A model generated the notes under the pieces. It made no database searches and was not told the DNA's origin. It worked only from the letters and a program-made list of their open reading frames with translations. A stretch of DNA of 64,000 nucleotides from NCBI RefSeq assembly GCF_001693385.1, contig NZ_CP016428.1:1116001-1180000 (forward strand), given 5' to 3'. Of the stretch, positions 44,637-53,496 are shown piece after piece (positions within the stretch are counted from its first letter, which is position 1; each line of letters starts with the position of its first letter). Both the position numbers and the translations under genes were made by a program. The DNA comes from Bradyrhizobium icense (GTDB taxonomy: Bacteria; Pseudomonadota; Alphaproteobacteria; Rhizobiales; Xanthobacteraceae).

Positions 44637-47600
44637 CTACTCGCCGCCGGACATCAGTGCTGCGTTTCCGCCGGCAGCCGCCGTATTGATGGTCACCGTC
44701 TGCTCGGTTGCAAACCGCGCCAGATAATGCGGGCCGCCGGCCTTGGGTCCGGTGCCGGACAGCCCGTGACCGCCGAACGGCTGCACGCCGACGACGGCGC
44801 CGATCATGTTGCGGTTGACGTAGATGTTGCCGACCTGAAGCCTTTCGATCGTGTCCTCTACGGTATCGTCGATCCGGGAATGGATGCCGAGGGTGAGCCC
44901 ATAGCCCGAACGCTCGACCGATTGCAGCACCTCATCGAACCGCTCCGCGCGGTAGCGCACCACGTGGAGCACCGGGCCGAACACTTCTTCCGTGAGCTGG
45001 CCGGCATCGGACAATTCGAAAATATGCGGCGCGACGTAGTTTCCGTCGGGCGCGGCGCCGGCAAAATGCACCCGGGCTTCCTTCTTCATCCGTTCGACAT
45101 GCGTGTCCAGTCGCTGCTTGGCTTCGGCATCGATCACGGGTCCGATATGCGTGGCCGGATCGCAGGGGTCGCCGATGACGAGTTCGCGGGCTGCACCCGC
45201 GATCATCTCGATCATGCGGTCGGCGACGTCGTCCTGCAGGAACAACAGCCGCAGCGCCGAGCAGCGCTGGCCGGCGGAGCGGAATGCCGAGGTCACGACG
45301 TCGTCTGCGACCTGTTCGGGTAGGGCGGTGGCGTCGACGACCATCGCATTGATTCCGCCGGTCTCGGCGATCAGCGGCACGATTGGCCCGTCCTTGGCCG
45401 CGAGCGCGCGGTTGATCGTGCGCGCCACCTCGGTCGAGCCGGTGAAGACGACACCGGCGATATCGGGATGCGCGACCAACACGCCGCCGACGCGGCCGTC
45501 GCCCTTCACCAGACGCAGCGCGGAAACAGGCGCGCCGGCTTCGTGCAACAGCCTGATGGCTTCAGCCGCAATCAGCGGCGTCTGCTCGGCCGGCTTCGCA
45601 ACGACCGCGTTGCCCGCCATCAACGCCGCCGTGACCTGTCCAAGGAAGATCGCAAGCGGAAAATTCCACGGCGAGATCGCGACGAACACGCCACGGCCGC
45701 GCAGGCGAAGTGCGTTGCTTTCGCCTGTCGGTCCGGGCAGGGCCTTGCTCTCTCCGAACAACTCGCGTCCGTGGGCGGCATAGTAGCGGCAGAAGTCCAC
45801 GGCTTCGCGGACTTCTGATACCGAATCGTCCAGCGTCTTGCCGCCCTCACGTTGCAGCAGTGCGATGAAATGCGCCGCGCGCGCTTCCAACAGGTCAGCG
45901 GCCTTTTTCAGCACGGCTGCGCGTGTCTTGGCCGGCGTTCTGCTCCAATTCGTGAAGCCGGCGCGTGCGGCCGATACCGCCGCATTCGCCTCCATCTCCG
46001 TCGCGTCCGCAATGTTTCCGGATGCGGGCAGTCGTTCCGCAGCGATGGCCGAGACGAGTTTGCTCAACGCAGCGCGTTCACCGAATTCGATTCCGCGGGA
46101 GTTTTTTCGTTGCGGCCCATAGAGGTCGCGCGGCAACGGAATATTCGGATGGTTTGCATTGTCGGCGCTGCCGATGATGTCGGCCGGCCGCCGCAGGAGT
46201 TGCGAGATCGGCATCGCCTCGTCAGCGGCCAGCGCGACAAAGGACGAGTTGGCGCCGTTCTCCAGCAGTCGCCGCACCAGATAGGCGAGGAGATCGCGGT
46301 GGCTACCGACCGGCGCATAGGTGCGGTGGGCGATGTCGGAGCGGTCTTCGCCGAGTTTTGCATAGAGCGCCTCGCCCATGCCGTGCAGGCGCTGGAATTC
46401 GAAGCCGCTTTGGTCCGTTGCCAGTTCGAGGATGGTCGCGACCGTCAGCGCATTGTGGGTGGCGAACTGCGGAAATATCCGCGGCCGCAGCGCCAGCAGT
46501 TGTTTTGCGCAGGCAATGTAGTTCAGATCCGTCATCGCCTTGCGGGTGAATACGGGATAGCCGTCGAGCCCACGCTCCTGCGCGCGCTTGATCTCGGTGT
46601 CCCAATAGGCGCCCTTGACGAGCCGCACCATCATTTTGCGGTCGAGGCTGCGTGCGAGACGATCGACGTAATCGATCACGTCACTGGCCCGTTTCTGATA
46701 GGCCTGGATCGCCAGCCCAAATCCGTCCCAGCCGGCAAGCGAGGGATCGGCGAAGGCTGCGGAGATTACGTCGAGCGACAATTCCAGCCGATCCGCTTCC
46801 TCGGCATCAACCGTGAAATTGAGATCATAGGCTTTGGCTTGCCGGGCAAGGTCGATCAGCCGCGGGACCAGTTCGCCCATCACCCGGGCGCGGCTCACGG
46901 CCTCGAAGCGCGGATGCAGTGCCGAGAGCTTGACCGAGATGCCGGGCCGGTCGGGCAGGGAGCGGTCGTCGGCGGTGCGGCCGATCGCCTCGATGGCGCT
47001 GGCGTAGGAATTGAAATAGCGCGTCGCGTCGTCGGCGGTGCGGGCGCCTTCGCCGAGCATGTCGAAGGAATAGCGTTGCTGGCGCGCGGAATGCGGCTGC
47101 GCGCGCGAGAGCGCGGCCTCGATGGTCTCGCCGAGCACAAAATGATTGCCCATCAGCCGCATCGCCTGCCGCGTTGCCGCCCGCACCGCGGGCGCACCCA
47201 GCCGTTTGGTCAGCCGTCCGATGGTGCCCTGCGGTGTCTCGCCGGGTTGGATCACGCGGGCCGATATGCCGAGTGCCCACGCCGAGGCGTTGACCAGGAA
47301 GGCGCTCGATTTCGTCTCGTGGTGGACGAAATTGCCTTGGGCCAGCTTGTCCTCGATGAACTGGTCGGCGGTACGAGCGTCCGGGACCCGCAACAGCGCT
47401 TCCGCCAGCACCATTAGCGCCAGCCCCTCCTTGGTCGACAGCGCGAACTCGCGCAGCATGTCCTCGACGCCGCCCAGCGGATCGTCATTGGCCCTGATGG
47501 CCTCGATCAGCGCAGTCGCCGCGCGATCGATGCGGCCCTCCTGCGCCGCATCCAGCCGCCCGGCCTGGAGCAGGCGGGTAGCCATGGCGCGGTCATCGGG

Positions 47601-47648
47601 CGCGTAGGGCGCGCTGAACAGTGGAAGCGGCGACGGAGGAATCAGCAT
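44637..47648 (-). CDS. putA: Bifunctional proline dehydrogenase/glutamate semialdehyde dehydrogenase PutA
   Basis: A 1003-residue enzyme that converts proline to glutamate. The proline dehydrogenase half (about residues 120-460) has MVRLVKGAYWDTEIK and EFQRLHGMGEALY around the FAD. The aldehyde dehydrogenase half (about 510-990) has the catalytic Cys in AGQRCSALRLLF and the Glu in LIAETGGINAMVVD. The start at 47648 (MLIPPSPLPLF) was chosen for its purine-rich upstream sequence. There is no N-terminal ribbon-helix-helix domain, so it is the non-DNA-binding short type and cannot repress its own gene. It allows growth on proline. Confidence 0.96.
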   Translation of the reverse strand: MLIPPSPLPLFSAPYAPDDRAMATRLLQAGRLDAAQEGRIDRAATALIEAIRANDDPLGGVEDMLREFALSTKEGLALMVLAEALLRVPDARTADQFIEDKLAQGNFVHHETKSSAFLVNASAWALGISARVIQPGETPQGTIGRLTKRLGAPAVRAATRQAMRLMGNHFVLGETIEAALSRAQPHSARQQRYSFDMLGEGARTADDATRYFNSYASAIEAIGRTADDRSLPDRPGISVKLSALHPRFEAVSRARVMGELVPRLIDLARQAKAYDLNFTVDAEEADRLELSLDVISAAFADPSLAGWDGFGLAIQAYQKRASDVIDYVDRLARSLDRKMMVRLVKGAYWDTEIKRAQERGLDGYPVFTRKAMTDLNYIACAKQLLALRPRIFPQFATHNALTVATILELATDQSGFEFQRLHGMGEALYAKLGEDRSDIAHRTYAPVGSHRDLLAYLVRRLLENGANSSFVALAADEAMPISQLLRRPADIIGSADNANHPNIPLPRDLYGPQRKNSRGIEFGERAALSKLVSAIAAERLPASGNIADATEMEANAAVSAARAGFTNWSRTPAKTRAAVLKKAADLLEARAAHFIALLQREGGKTLDDSVSEVREAVDFCRYYAAHGRELFGESKALPGPTGESNALRLRGRGVFVAISPWNFPLAIFLGQVTAALMAGNAVVAKPAEQTPLIAAEAIRLLHEAGAPVSALRLVKGDGRVGGVLVAHPDIAGVVFTGSTEVARTINRALAAKDGPIVPLIAETGGINAMVVDATALPEQVADDVVTSAFRSAGQRCSALRLLFLQDDVADRMIEMIAGAARELVIGDPCDPATHIGPVIDAEAKQRLDTHVERMKKEARVHFAGAAPDGNYVAPHIFELSDAGQLTEEVFGPVLHVVRYRAERFDEVLQSVERSGYGLTLGIHSRIDDTVEDTIERLQVGNIYVNRNMIGAVVGVQPFGGHGLSGTGPKAGGPHYLARFATEQTVTINTAAAGGNAALMSGGE

Positions 47649-47878
47649 GGGATTTCTCTTGGCTTCGGCCAGTCTAACGGGGCCGGGATGGGCGGAACAG
47701 GCCCGCAAGTCCCCTCGTTGCGCTAGGGACGGCGGCGTGGGCGGAACCAAACTGGCGCATGGAAAACACAGCGGCCGGAATTTCCGCGGCCTGATCCACA
47801 GATCGCGGGCTTGCTTGTTGGCAGCCTGCAGGAGCCGCGCTAATCGTCACGCACGCCGTCGCTTGGGAACCGCAGGGG

Positions 47879-48541
47879 ATGATGAGAGACGCCGCCCCGC
47901 CGATACAGGGAAGCCGAACGCGGACCAGCTTCGCGGCCGTGCTTGGCGTGCTCCTGGCCGCGGTGTTTGCAGCGCCGCCGGCGAGAGCGATCGAGATGAG
48001 TGCCGAGGTCGCCAACCTCTACAGCTCGGTTTCGATCTATCCGCCTTCAGCCAAATCCATGACCGTGTGCTATGGCTTCGTCTGCCGGCGTCGCGAGATC
48101 CTCGATTTCACGGCCGGCGACCGCAGCGCGCTGACACAGATCATGGCGGCGGGCCGCGCCTCGGCCGCGGCCGAACGCGCGGCGGTGCAGAAGGCGGTGG
48201 TGTGGTTCGACCGCCGCATGGGGCCGATCATTGGCACCAACAAGCGCGTGGCGAAAGCCGATTTCCGCTATTTCGACGACAAGCACAATTACGATTGCTG
48301 GGATACGACGCGCAATACCACCAGCCTTTTGCTGGTGCTGCAGGAGTGGGGCCTGTTGAAGCATCATGCGATCGGCGATCCGCGCTATCGCGGCAATACG
48401 CTGGTGTTGCAGACGCCGCACAACACCGCGGTGCTGGTCGATCGCGCCACCAAGGTCGAATGGGTCGTCGACCTCTGGCCGCGCGGCTACCTGCAGCCAC
48501 CCGACGTGATGACGGTTCAGAAGTGGGTCACGGAAGATTGA
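47879..48541 (+). CDS. Secreted protein with possible Cys-His-Asp triad
   Basis: A 220-residue exported protein with signal peptide (TSFAAVLGVLLAAVFAAP, cleavage after ARA). No family was named, but three blocks resemble the order of transglutaminase-like cysteine proteases: Cys in NYDCWDTTRNTTSLLLVL, His in TPHNTAVLVDR and Asp in VVDLWPRGY. The start is one of two tandem ATG codons (47879, 47882) after AGGGG. The gene stands alone, divergent from putA. The triad is inference by eye. Confidence 0.7.
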   Translation: MMRDAAPPIQGSRTRTSFAAVLGVLLAAVFAAPPARAIEMSAEVANLYSSVSIYPPSAKSMTVCYGFVCRRREILDFTAGDRSALTQIMAAGRASAAAERAAVQKAVVWFDRRMGPIIGTNKRVAKADFRYFDDKHNYDCWDTTRNTTSLLLVLQEWGLLKHHAIGDPRYRGNTLVLQTPHNTAVLVDRATKVEWVVDLWPRGYLQPPDVMTVQKWVTED

Positions 48542-48687
48542 GCGGCCGGTTTTCGCGCAACGATCTACTCATCGTGCGTGCAGAAGCGGTGCCCGCTCCG
48601 CCGAACGCTCACAGTTTCGAGAAGTTTCTTAAGCCCTACTCCCGGATGTAAGGCCGAGAGTACGCCGTTGCCGAATGCGCGGTCGCG

Positions 48688-48888
48688 CTAAACCTTGAGG
48701 TTCTCGGCCGAAGTCTTGCCGCGGTTGGCGATCTCTTCGTACTCGACGGTCTGCCCTTCATTGAGCGTCGAAAGCCCAGCTTTCTCAACTGCCGAAATAT
48801 GAACGAACACGTCCTTGCCGCCACTCGAGGGCTGGATGAATCCGTAACCCTTGGTCGGATTGAACCACTTCACCGTACCTTTAGCCAT
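48688..48888 (-). CDS. Cold shock protein, CspA family
   Basis: A 66-residue nucleic-acid-binding OB-fold protein. RNP1 reads KGYGFIQP and RNP2 DVFVHIS, both intact. It acts as an RNA chaperone. The 200 bp upstream of the start is gene-free, consistent with the long untranslated leader typical of csp genes, although no specific RNA element was identified. Confidence 0.95.
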   Translation of the reverse strand: MAKGTVKWFNPTKGYGFIQPSSGGKDVFVHISAVEKAGLSTLNEGQTVEYEEIANRGKTSAENLKV

Positions 48889-49086
48889 TCACGTCGTCTC
48901 CGCGGAATCAAAAAAATAAACGAGCCGCCGGTCCCCGCACTAACCGGCATGCCCGTACAATCAGGATACGCGGGTTGGGGCAGGCTGGGTAGCGTAAACG
49001 GACCAGCCGTTTCGGCGAAAAAGCCCCCATTCGCGGTCGATTTTCGCTGTTTTTGCCGTTTTTCGCTCATTTGGCCCGGCCGAAGC

Positions 49087-49118
49087 AAAACCCCGGCCGC
49101 GTGAGCGACCGGGGTTTC
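49087..49118 (-). terminator. Rho-independent terminator of the His-rich peptide gene
   Basis: On the minus strand the stem AAACCCCGGTCGC pairs with GCGGCCGGGGTTT around TCAC and runs into TTTTGC. It lies 27 bp after the stop of the gene at 49145-49390. Confidence 0.75.
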
Positions 49119-49144
49119 TGCACCGAATGAACGTTGTGCCTGTT

Positions 49145-49390
49145 TCAGTAGCAGACGTTCACCGTGCGCCAGCGGAAGCCGTACGGCGTCAGCACGCGGC
49201 GGGTCACGTAGCAGCCCTGGTAGCCATAGCCACCAACGAAGCCGACGCTGAAACCGGGATGCCAGTGATGGTGATGATGATGTGGAAACTTCGGCCAGAT
49301 CATCGGACTGGCCGACGCGGACGTCGAAGCCAGCGAAACGGCGGTGAGCGAAGCGGCGGCAGCAAGGGCGAGGGTCACTTTGCGAAACAT
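49145..49390 (-). CDS. Small secreted His-rich protein, hypothetical
   Basis: An 81-residue protein with a signal peptide (MFRKVTLALAAAASLTAVSL, cleavage after ASA). The mature part holds a natural run of six His (FPHHHHHHWHPG) then Gly/Tyr-rich sequence and two Cys (GCYVTRR, VNVCY). The His run could bind zinc, nickel or copper. The ribosome site AAAGGAGAA precedes the ATG, and a terminator follows the stop. Related short rhizobial exported peptides have no defined role. Confidence 0.8.
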   Translation of the reverse strand: MFRKVTLALAAAASLTAVSLASTSASASPMIWPKFPHHHHHHWHPGFSVGFVGGYGYQGCYVTRRVLTPYGFRWRTVNVCY

Positions 49391-49592
49391 GGTCGTTCTC
49401 CTTTGGCAATGCGCGTTCGACTTTTCGTCTTGGCGCGGGTTTCAAGTTTCAGTCTTACCCATCGCCAATCTGTCGTGTGCCCACAGATGCGGGTTCGAGG
49501 AATCCGCTGCGCATTCGCCGACAATTTTCTGAACGATTATTCAGGTGTGAAAAACATCACATACGCTTCGAACAGCTATCGCTGAGGCGGTT

Positions 49593-51353
49593 TCACGCTG
49601 CCGCGCTTTGCTGTTCGTTAACCAGCGCCGACAGGGTGCCTGCATCCGTTATCGCGCGCACGATCATCGGCTCATTGCGTCCGCGAATCTCGGCTTCATG
49701 CTGCGGCAAGACGTCGGCGGCGAGTCCGGCCGTTGCGCGAACTTCGTCCGAGATGACGACTTCGCATGCAAGACTCTTGGTCATGTCCTGCAGCCGCGCC
49801 GCGACATTGACGGGATCGCCGAGCGCGGTGAACACCATATGATCGCGGTAGCCGATATCGCCGACGATCACTTCGCCGCCATTGATGCCGATGCCGAAGC
49901 GGATCGGCTCGCGCAAATCATGTTCGAGAAACTTGTTCAGATCGTCGACATTGACGGCGATCATCGCCGCCGCGCGCAACGCCTGGCGGCAGGCCTCCTG
50001 CCTGCTGGTCGAAAGCCCGAACAGCGCCAGCATGCCGTCGCCGACGAACTGGTTCGGCCGGCCGCCGCTCTCGATCACCGCCTGCGATACCGCGCCGAGG
50101 AACCGGTTGACGATGAAGACGGTGTCGAACGGCAGGCGCTTTTCCGCAAGCTTGGTCGAGCCGCGCATGTCCACGAACAGGCTGACGAGATAGCGCTCCT
50201 GGCCGATCCGCGTCGGGTTCGACTCATGACCATCGGCGGACATCGTATGCGGCAGGAAGAGCTGGAAGAACGAGAGATCGGTCGGCGGCCGTAACTGGCA
50301 GGCGAGACGGATGGATGGATCCGACGTGCCGACCCGGCCGAGCACGAAGGCCTCGCGCTGCGACGGCTCCGGCAGCGCAGAGCAGTCGCCGATGATGCGG
50401 ATGCGGCAGGTCGAGCAACGGGCGCGGCCGCCGCAGACGCTGGCGTGGGGCACGTTGTTGCGCAAGCTGGCTTCGAGCACGCTGAGGCCCTTGGGAACGC
50501 GCACTGTGCGGCCGTTGCCGTAGGACAGGCTGATCATGCCGCGACGGCGCTCGTTGATGGCGCGCACGCCGCGCGCCACCAGCGCGACGCCGATCAGGCC
50601 GAAATAGCCGAACAGGAAATAGTCGGTGATGCGTTCGAGCGCCTGCGCCTCGGCCGGTGTGCCGATCTGGCGCTGCGACTGGGTTTCCGCCCGCCATTCG
50701 ACGCTGTCATTGTCAATCACCATGCGCCCGCTCTGATAGAAGCCGAGCATGGAAAGCGTTGGAATCAGCACCGCCGCGGCGAGCAGGAAGGGCGCGGCGC
50801 GTTTGTAGAACGCCCGCATCCGCAGCCACAGATACAGCCCGATGCAGCCGTGGACCCAGGCGATGGTCATGACCGCGAGCATCATCCAGATCCGCCACGG
50901 CGCCCAGATCCAGTACAGGAACAGCACCTGCGGATAGAGTTTTTCATGCCCGTAAAGCGTCTGGCCGAGCCGGACGCCGATGATATGGGCGATGACCAGC
51001 ATCGGCACGCTGAGGCCAAGCGCAAGCTGCAGCGGCTCGATCGCTTTCCAGCGGAATTGCCGGCGTTCATACAGTGCCCAGATGCCGAGCGCGGTGTGTA
51101 CCAGGCATGCCGCATAGAACAGGATCGTGATAGGCAGGAATTGCCAGAGCCCCATGTGAAGATAGACACCGGTCGCCAGCGCCTCCAGCGAGATGTTGCC
51201 GAGCGCATGGTTGAGGAAATGGCTGACCAGATAGGCAAACAGGATCAAGCCGCTGGCAAGGCGGACCTGCCGCAGGCTGATGCCGCGGAGGAACGCTGTC
51301 AGTTGTTCTTTGGATAGGGCGGCCATGCGATCCATGGGGTCAATATCGGGCAA
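49593..51353 (-). CDS. Membrane [2Fe-2S] ferredoxin-adenylate/guanylate cyclase fusion
   Basis: A 586-residue sensor-type cyclase. Residues 30-280 hold about six membrane helices containing several His (YLVSHFLNHALG, CLVHTALG, AWVHGCIG), resembling haem-b-carrying membrane subunits. Residues 285-365 form a plant-type [2Fe-2S] ferredoxin domain with C307, C313, C316 and C352. Residues 388-570 form a class III cyclase catalytic domain with the metal Asp in LFVDMRGST, a second in VGDGMLALFG, and NGGEVIVGDIG. It probably makes cAMP in response to redox state. The product could act on the stand-alone cNMP-binding protein at 39421. Confidence 0.9.
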   Translation of the reverse strand: MPDIDPMDRMAALSKEQLTAFLRGISLRQVRLASGLILFAYLVSHFLNHALGNISLEALATGVYLHMGLWQFLPITILFYAACLVHTALGIWALYERRQFRWKAIEPLQLALGLSVPMLVIAHIIGVRLGQTLYGHEKLYPQVLFLYWIWAPWRIWMMLAVMTIAWVHGCIGLYLWLRMRAFYKRAAPFLLAAAVLIPTLSMLGFYQSGRMVIDNDSVEWRAETQSQRQIGTPAEAQALERITDYFLFGYFGLIGVALVARGVRAINERRRGMISLSYGNGRTVRVPKGLSVLEASLRNNVPHASVCGGRARCSTCRIRIIGDCSALPEPSQREAFVLGRVGTSDPSIRLACQLRPPTDLSFFQLFLPHTMSADGHESNPTRIGQERYLVSLFVDMRGSTKLAEKRLPFDTVFIVNRFLGAVSQAVIESGGRPNQFVGDGMLALFGLSTSRQEACRQALRAAAMIAVNVDDLNKFLEHDLREPIRFGIGINGGEVIVGDIGYRDHMVFTALGDPVNVAARLQDMTKSLACEVVISDEVRATAGLAADVLPQHEAEIRGRNEPMIVRAITDAGTLSALVNEQQSAAA

Positions 51354-51390
51354 TGGTAGCGATTAAATCATGCGGTGAATACCACCCGCC

Positions 51391-51506
51391 GTCGTCCCTG
51401 CGAACCGCAGGGACCCATACTCCGCGGCCTCTCAGTGGCGCTGTGGCCCATGCGGTTTTCCTTGCCATGGCCGGTGGTTATGGGTCCCTGCGTTCGCAGG
51501 GACGAC
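51391..51506. repeat. Long inverted-repeat element, family B
   Basis: Arms of about 28 bp at 51391-51419 and 51479-51506, each containing GGGACCCATA or its complement and an inner TGCGAACCGCAGG-type hairpin, flank about 60 bp. It fills the gap between the cyclase and GT39 genes. It resembles dispersed non-coding repeats of Bradyrhizobium genomes and could form one long RNA hairpin. Confidence 0.8.
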
Positions 51507-51566
51507 GAGCAGCTTTTTTCGGTCGCGGCTCGTTGACACTCCCGGCGCAGTCGAGGAGAAAGCGCC

Positions 51567-53156
51567 GTGCCGATCACCCAGCCCCATAAGAGCCAATGCA
51601 GTTCCGCCACGCCGCCTTGGCTTGCCGTTATCCTGCTGATCGCCGCGTTGACCGCGATGCGGCTGGTCTATGCTAGCGTGCTCGATCTGCGCACCGACGA
51701 GGCCTATTACTGGACCTGGTCGAAGGAGAGCGCGCTCGCTTTTCTCGATCATCCGCCCGGCATCGCCTGGCTGATCCGGTTCGGCACCGCGATCTTCGGC
51801 GACACCAATCTCGGCGTGCGGTTCGGCGGCATCGTCGCGATGCTGGTCACGCAGCTTCTGCTCGCCGATATCGTCCGCCGCGTGACGCATGATGTTCGTG
51901 CGGTGATCTTCGCCGTGCTGTTGCCGGAAGCAGCGCTTTATTACGGGCTGTTGATGGCGAAGGTCTCGCCCGATACGGCGATGATCCCTTTCGCGGTCGC
52001 GATGCTGTGGTCGCTGGTGCGGCTCAACGAGAGCGGCAAACCGCGCTGGTGGCTCGCGGCGGGGCTGTTCGCTGGGCTCGCGCTGCTGTCGAAGCTCACG
52101 GCGATCATGCTGCTGCCGGCGGTGATCGCATTTGTGCTGGTGCCGGACTGGCGGCGGCGCTGGCTGCTCAGCCAGTATCCATGGCGGGCAGCCCTGATCG
52201 CGGCGATCGTGTTCTCGCCGGTCTTGATCTGGAACGCGCAGCACGACTGGGCCTCGTTCCGCTTCCAGTTCGTGCGCGCGGTTGCGACCCATCCGTTTTC
52301 GTTCCGCACCATCGGCGAATTCATCGGCCTGCAGTTCGGTCTCGTCGGCTTCGTGCTGCTGCCGGTGGTGCTGTCCGGCGTCACGCTGACGGCGTGGCGC
52401 GGCTATCGTACGCGCGAGCCGGTCGCGATCCTGCTGTCGACCGCCGTGCTGGTGCCGTTCCTCTACTTCCTCTGGAAGTCGCTGACGCTGCGCGTCGGAG
52501 ACACCTGGCCGATGTTCCTTTGGCCCGCCGGCTTTGCCGCGACCGCCATCAATCTCGTTATGCTGCCGCGCGAGGGATTTTCGGAATGGATGGTCCAATC
52601 GACGTTCCGGTGGGCGAGGGTGGCCGTGATCTCCGGCATTGCTTTCGTGGTTGGCGTGTTCTTCTATTACGTCGCGGCGCCCTGGAATTTCATCGGCAGG
52701 ACCGATCCCATTGGTGGCGAGGCCGGCTATGAGCAGGTCGCGGCGCGCGCGCGGGATCAGTTGCGAGAGACCGGCGCGACCTGGATCGCCACGTCGGACT
52801 ATCGCACCTATGCCATGCTGCGCTGGTATTTCAACGGGCAGGTGCCGGTCGTTCAGATCAACGAGCGCGGCAGGTTTCAGGGCTTTCGCGATCCCGGCAT
52901 GAATCTGATCAAGGATCATCCTGGCCTCTACGTCGCCCGCGAGCCGGACCATCGCCTGCCGCTGTGGGATCTCACCACGGCGAAGCGGCAGCCGCTGGAG
53001 CGGGTCGAGCGCGTCTGGCGCGGGACGGTGATGGATACCTACGCGCTGGAGAAGCTTACCGGCTGGACGCCCGAACTCTCGCCGCCGCCGGATTCGCCGC
53101 TGTTCCGCTGGCGCGTGCTGGCGGGGGTTTTGGGGCGCGACACTTGTGTTGCGTGA
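51567..53156 (+). CDS. GT39-family glycosyltransferase (ArnT-like)
   Basis: A polytopic membrane glycosyltransferase of 529 residues that takes sugars from a polyprenyl phosphate donor. The conserved acidic first loop reads VLDLRTDEAYYWTWSKES, followed by FLDHPPGIAWLI. Some ten hydrophobic segments span residues 10-375, then a soluble C-terminal domain. The start is GTG at 51567 with GAGGAGA upstream. Possible acceptors are lipid A, hopanoids or other envelope glycolipids. It is divergent from the cyclase gene across the family B repeat. Confidence 0.9.
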   Translation: MPITQPHKSQCSSATPPWLAVILLIAALTAMRLVYASVLDLRTDEAYYWTWSKESALAFLDHPPGIAWLIRFGTAIFGDTNLGVRFGGIVAMLVTQLLLADIVRRVTHDVRAVIFAVLLPEAALYYGLLMAKVSPDTAMIPFAVAMLWSLVRLNESGKPRWWLAAGLFAGLALLSKLTAIMLLPAVIAFVLVPDWRRRWLLSQYPWRAALIAAIVFSPVLIWNAQHDWASFRFQFVRAVATHPFSFRTIGEFIGLQFGLVGFVLLPVVLSGVTLTAWRGYRTREPVAILLSTAVLVPFLYFLWKSLTLRVGDTWPMFLWPAGFAATAINLVMLPREGFSEWMVQSTFRWARVAVISGIAFVVGVFFYYVAAPWNFIGRTDPIGGEAGYEQVAARARDQLRETGATWIATSDYRTYAMLRWYFNGQVPVVQINERGRFQGFRDPGMNLIKDHPGLYVAREPDHRLPLWDLTTAKRQPLERVERVWRGTVMDTYALEKLTGWTPELSPPPDSPLFRWRVLAGVLGRDTCVA

Positions 53157-53496
53157 GGTCGTCGTCCCTCGCGAAGGCGGGGGATCCAGTACGCTGCGGC
53201 TTATCGGTTTAATCATTAGCGTCTCTGGGGTACTGGGCGGCCCGGTCAAGCCTGGCGATGACAACTGAGTGTGGGTTCGCGATCTCGCGACATGATCTGC
53301 CCGAGATTTGTCATCAACTTCCCGCCCTCTCCAATCAGAGCAACTGTGCCGAAGTAGCCCGGTGAACGGCTTTCTTGCCACCGTCGCCGCGCGAGGACGA
53401 ACCTTGCGCAACTTAACGCCAGCACCGCGGCGCCAGAACCACACGACTTGGAATGGTGGGCACGGCGATAATCGCGCCTTTGCCCGCCCTACGAGC
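53157..53496. other. Intergenic region rich in repeats
   Basis: About 340 bp without a supported gene. It holds a palindromic element (53161-53262, listed separately) and a second repeat-like stretch near 53455-53493 whose ends GGTGGGCACG and TTGCCCGCCCTA resemble common rhizobial intergenic repeats. No promoter was identified. Confidence 0.6.
53161..53262. repeat. Palindromic repeat element, family C
   Basis: GTCGTCCCTCGCGAAGG at one end and the CCTGGCGATGAC end at the other bracket GGATCCAGTAC and GTACTGGGCGGCCCGG, which are partly complementary. It matches the style of Bradyrhizobium dispersed repeats, with a central TCGGTTTAATCA segment. Confidence 0.7.
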
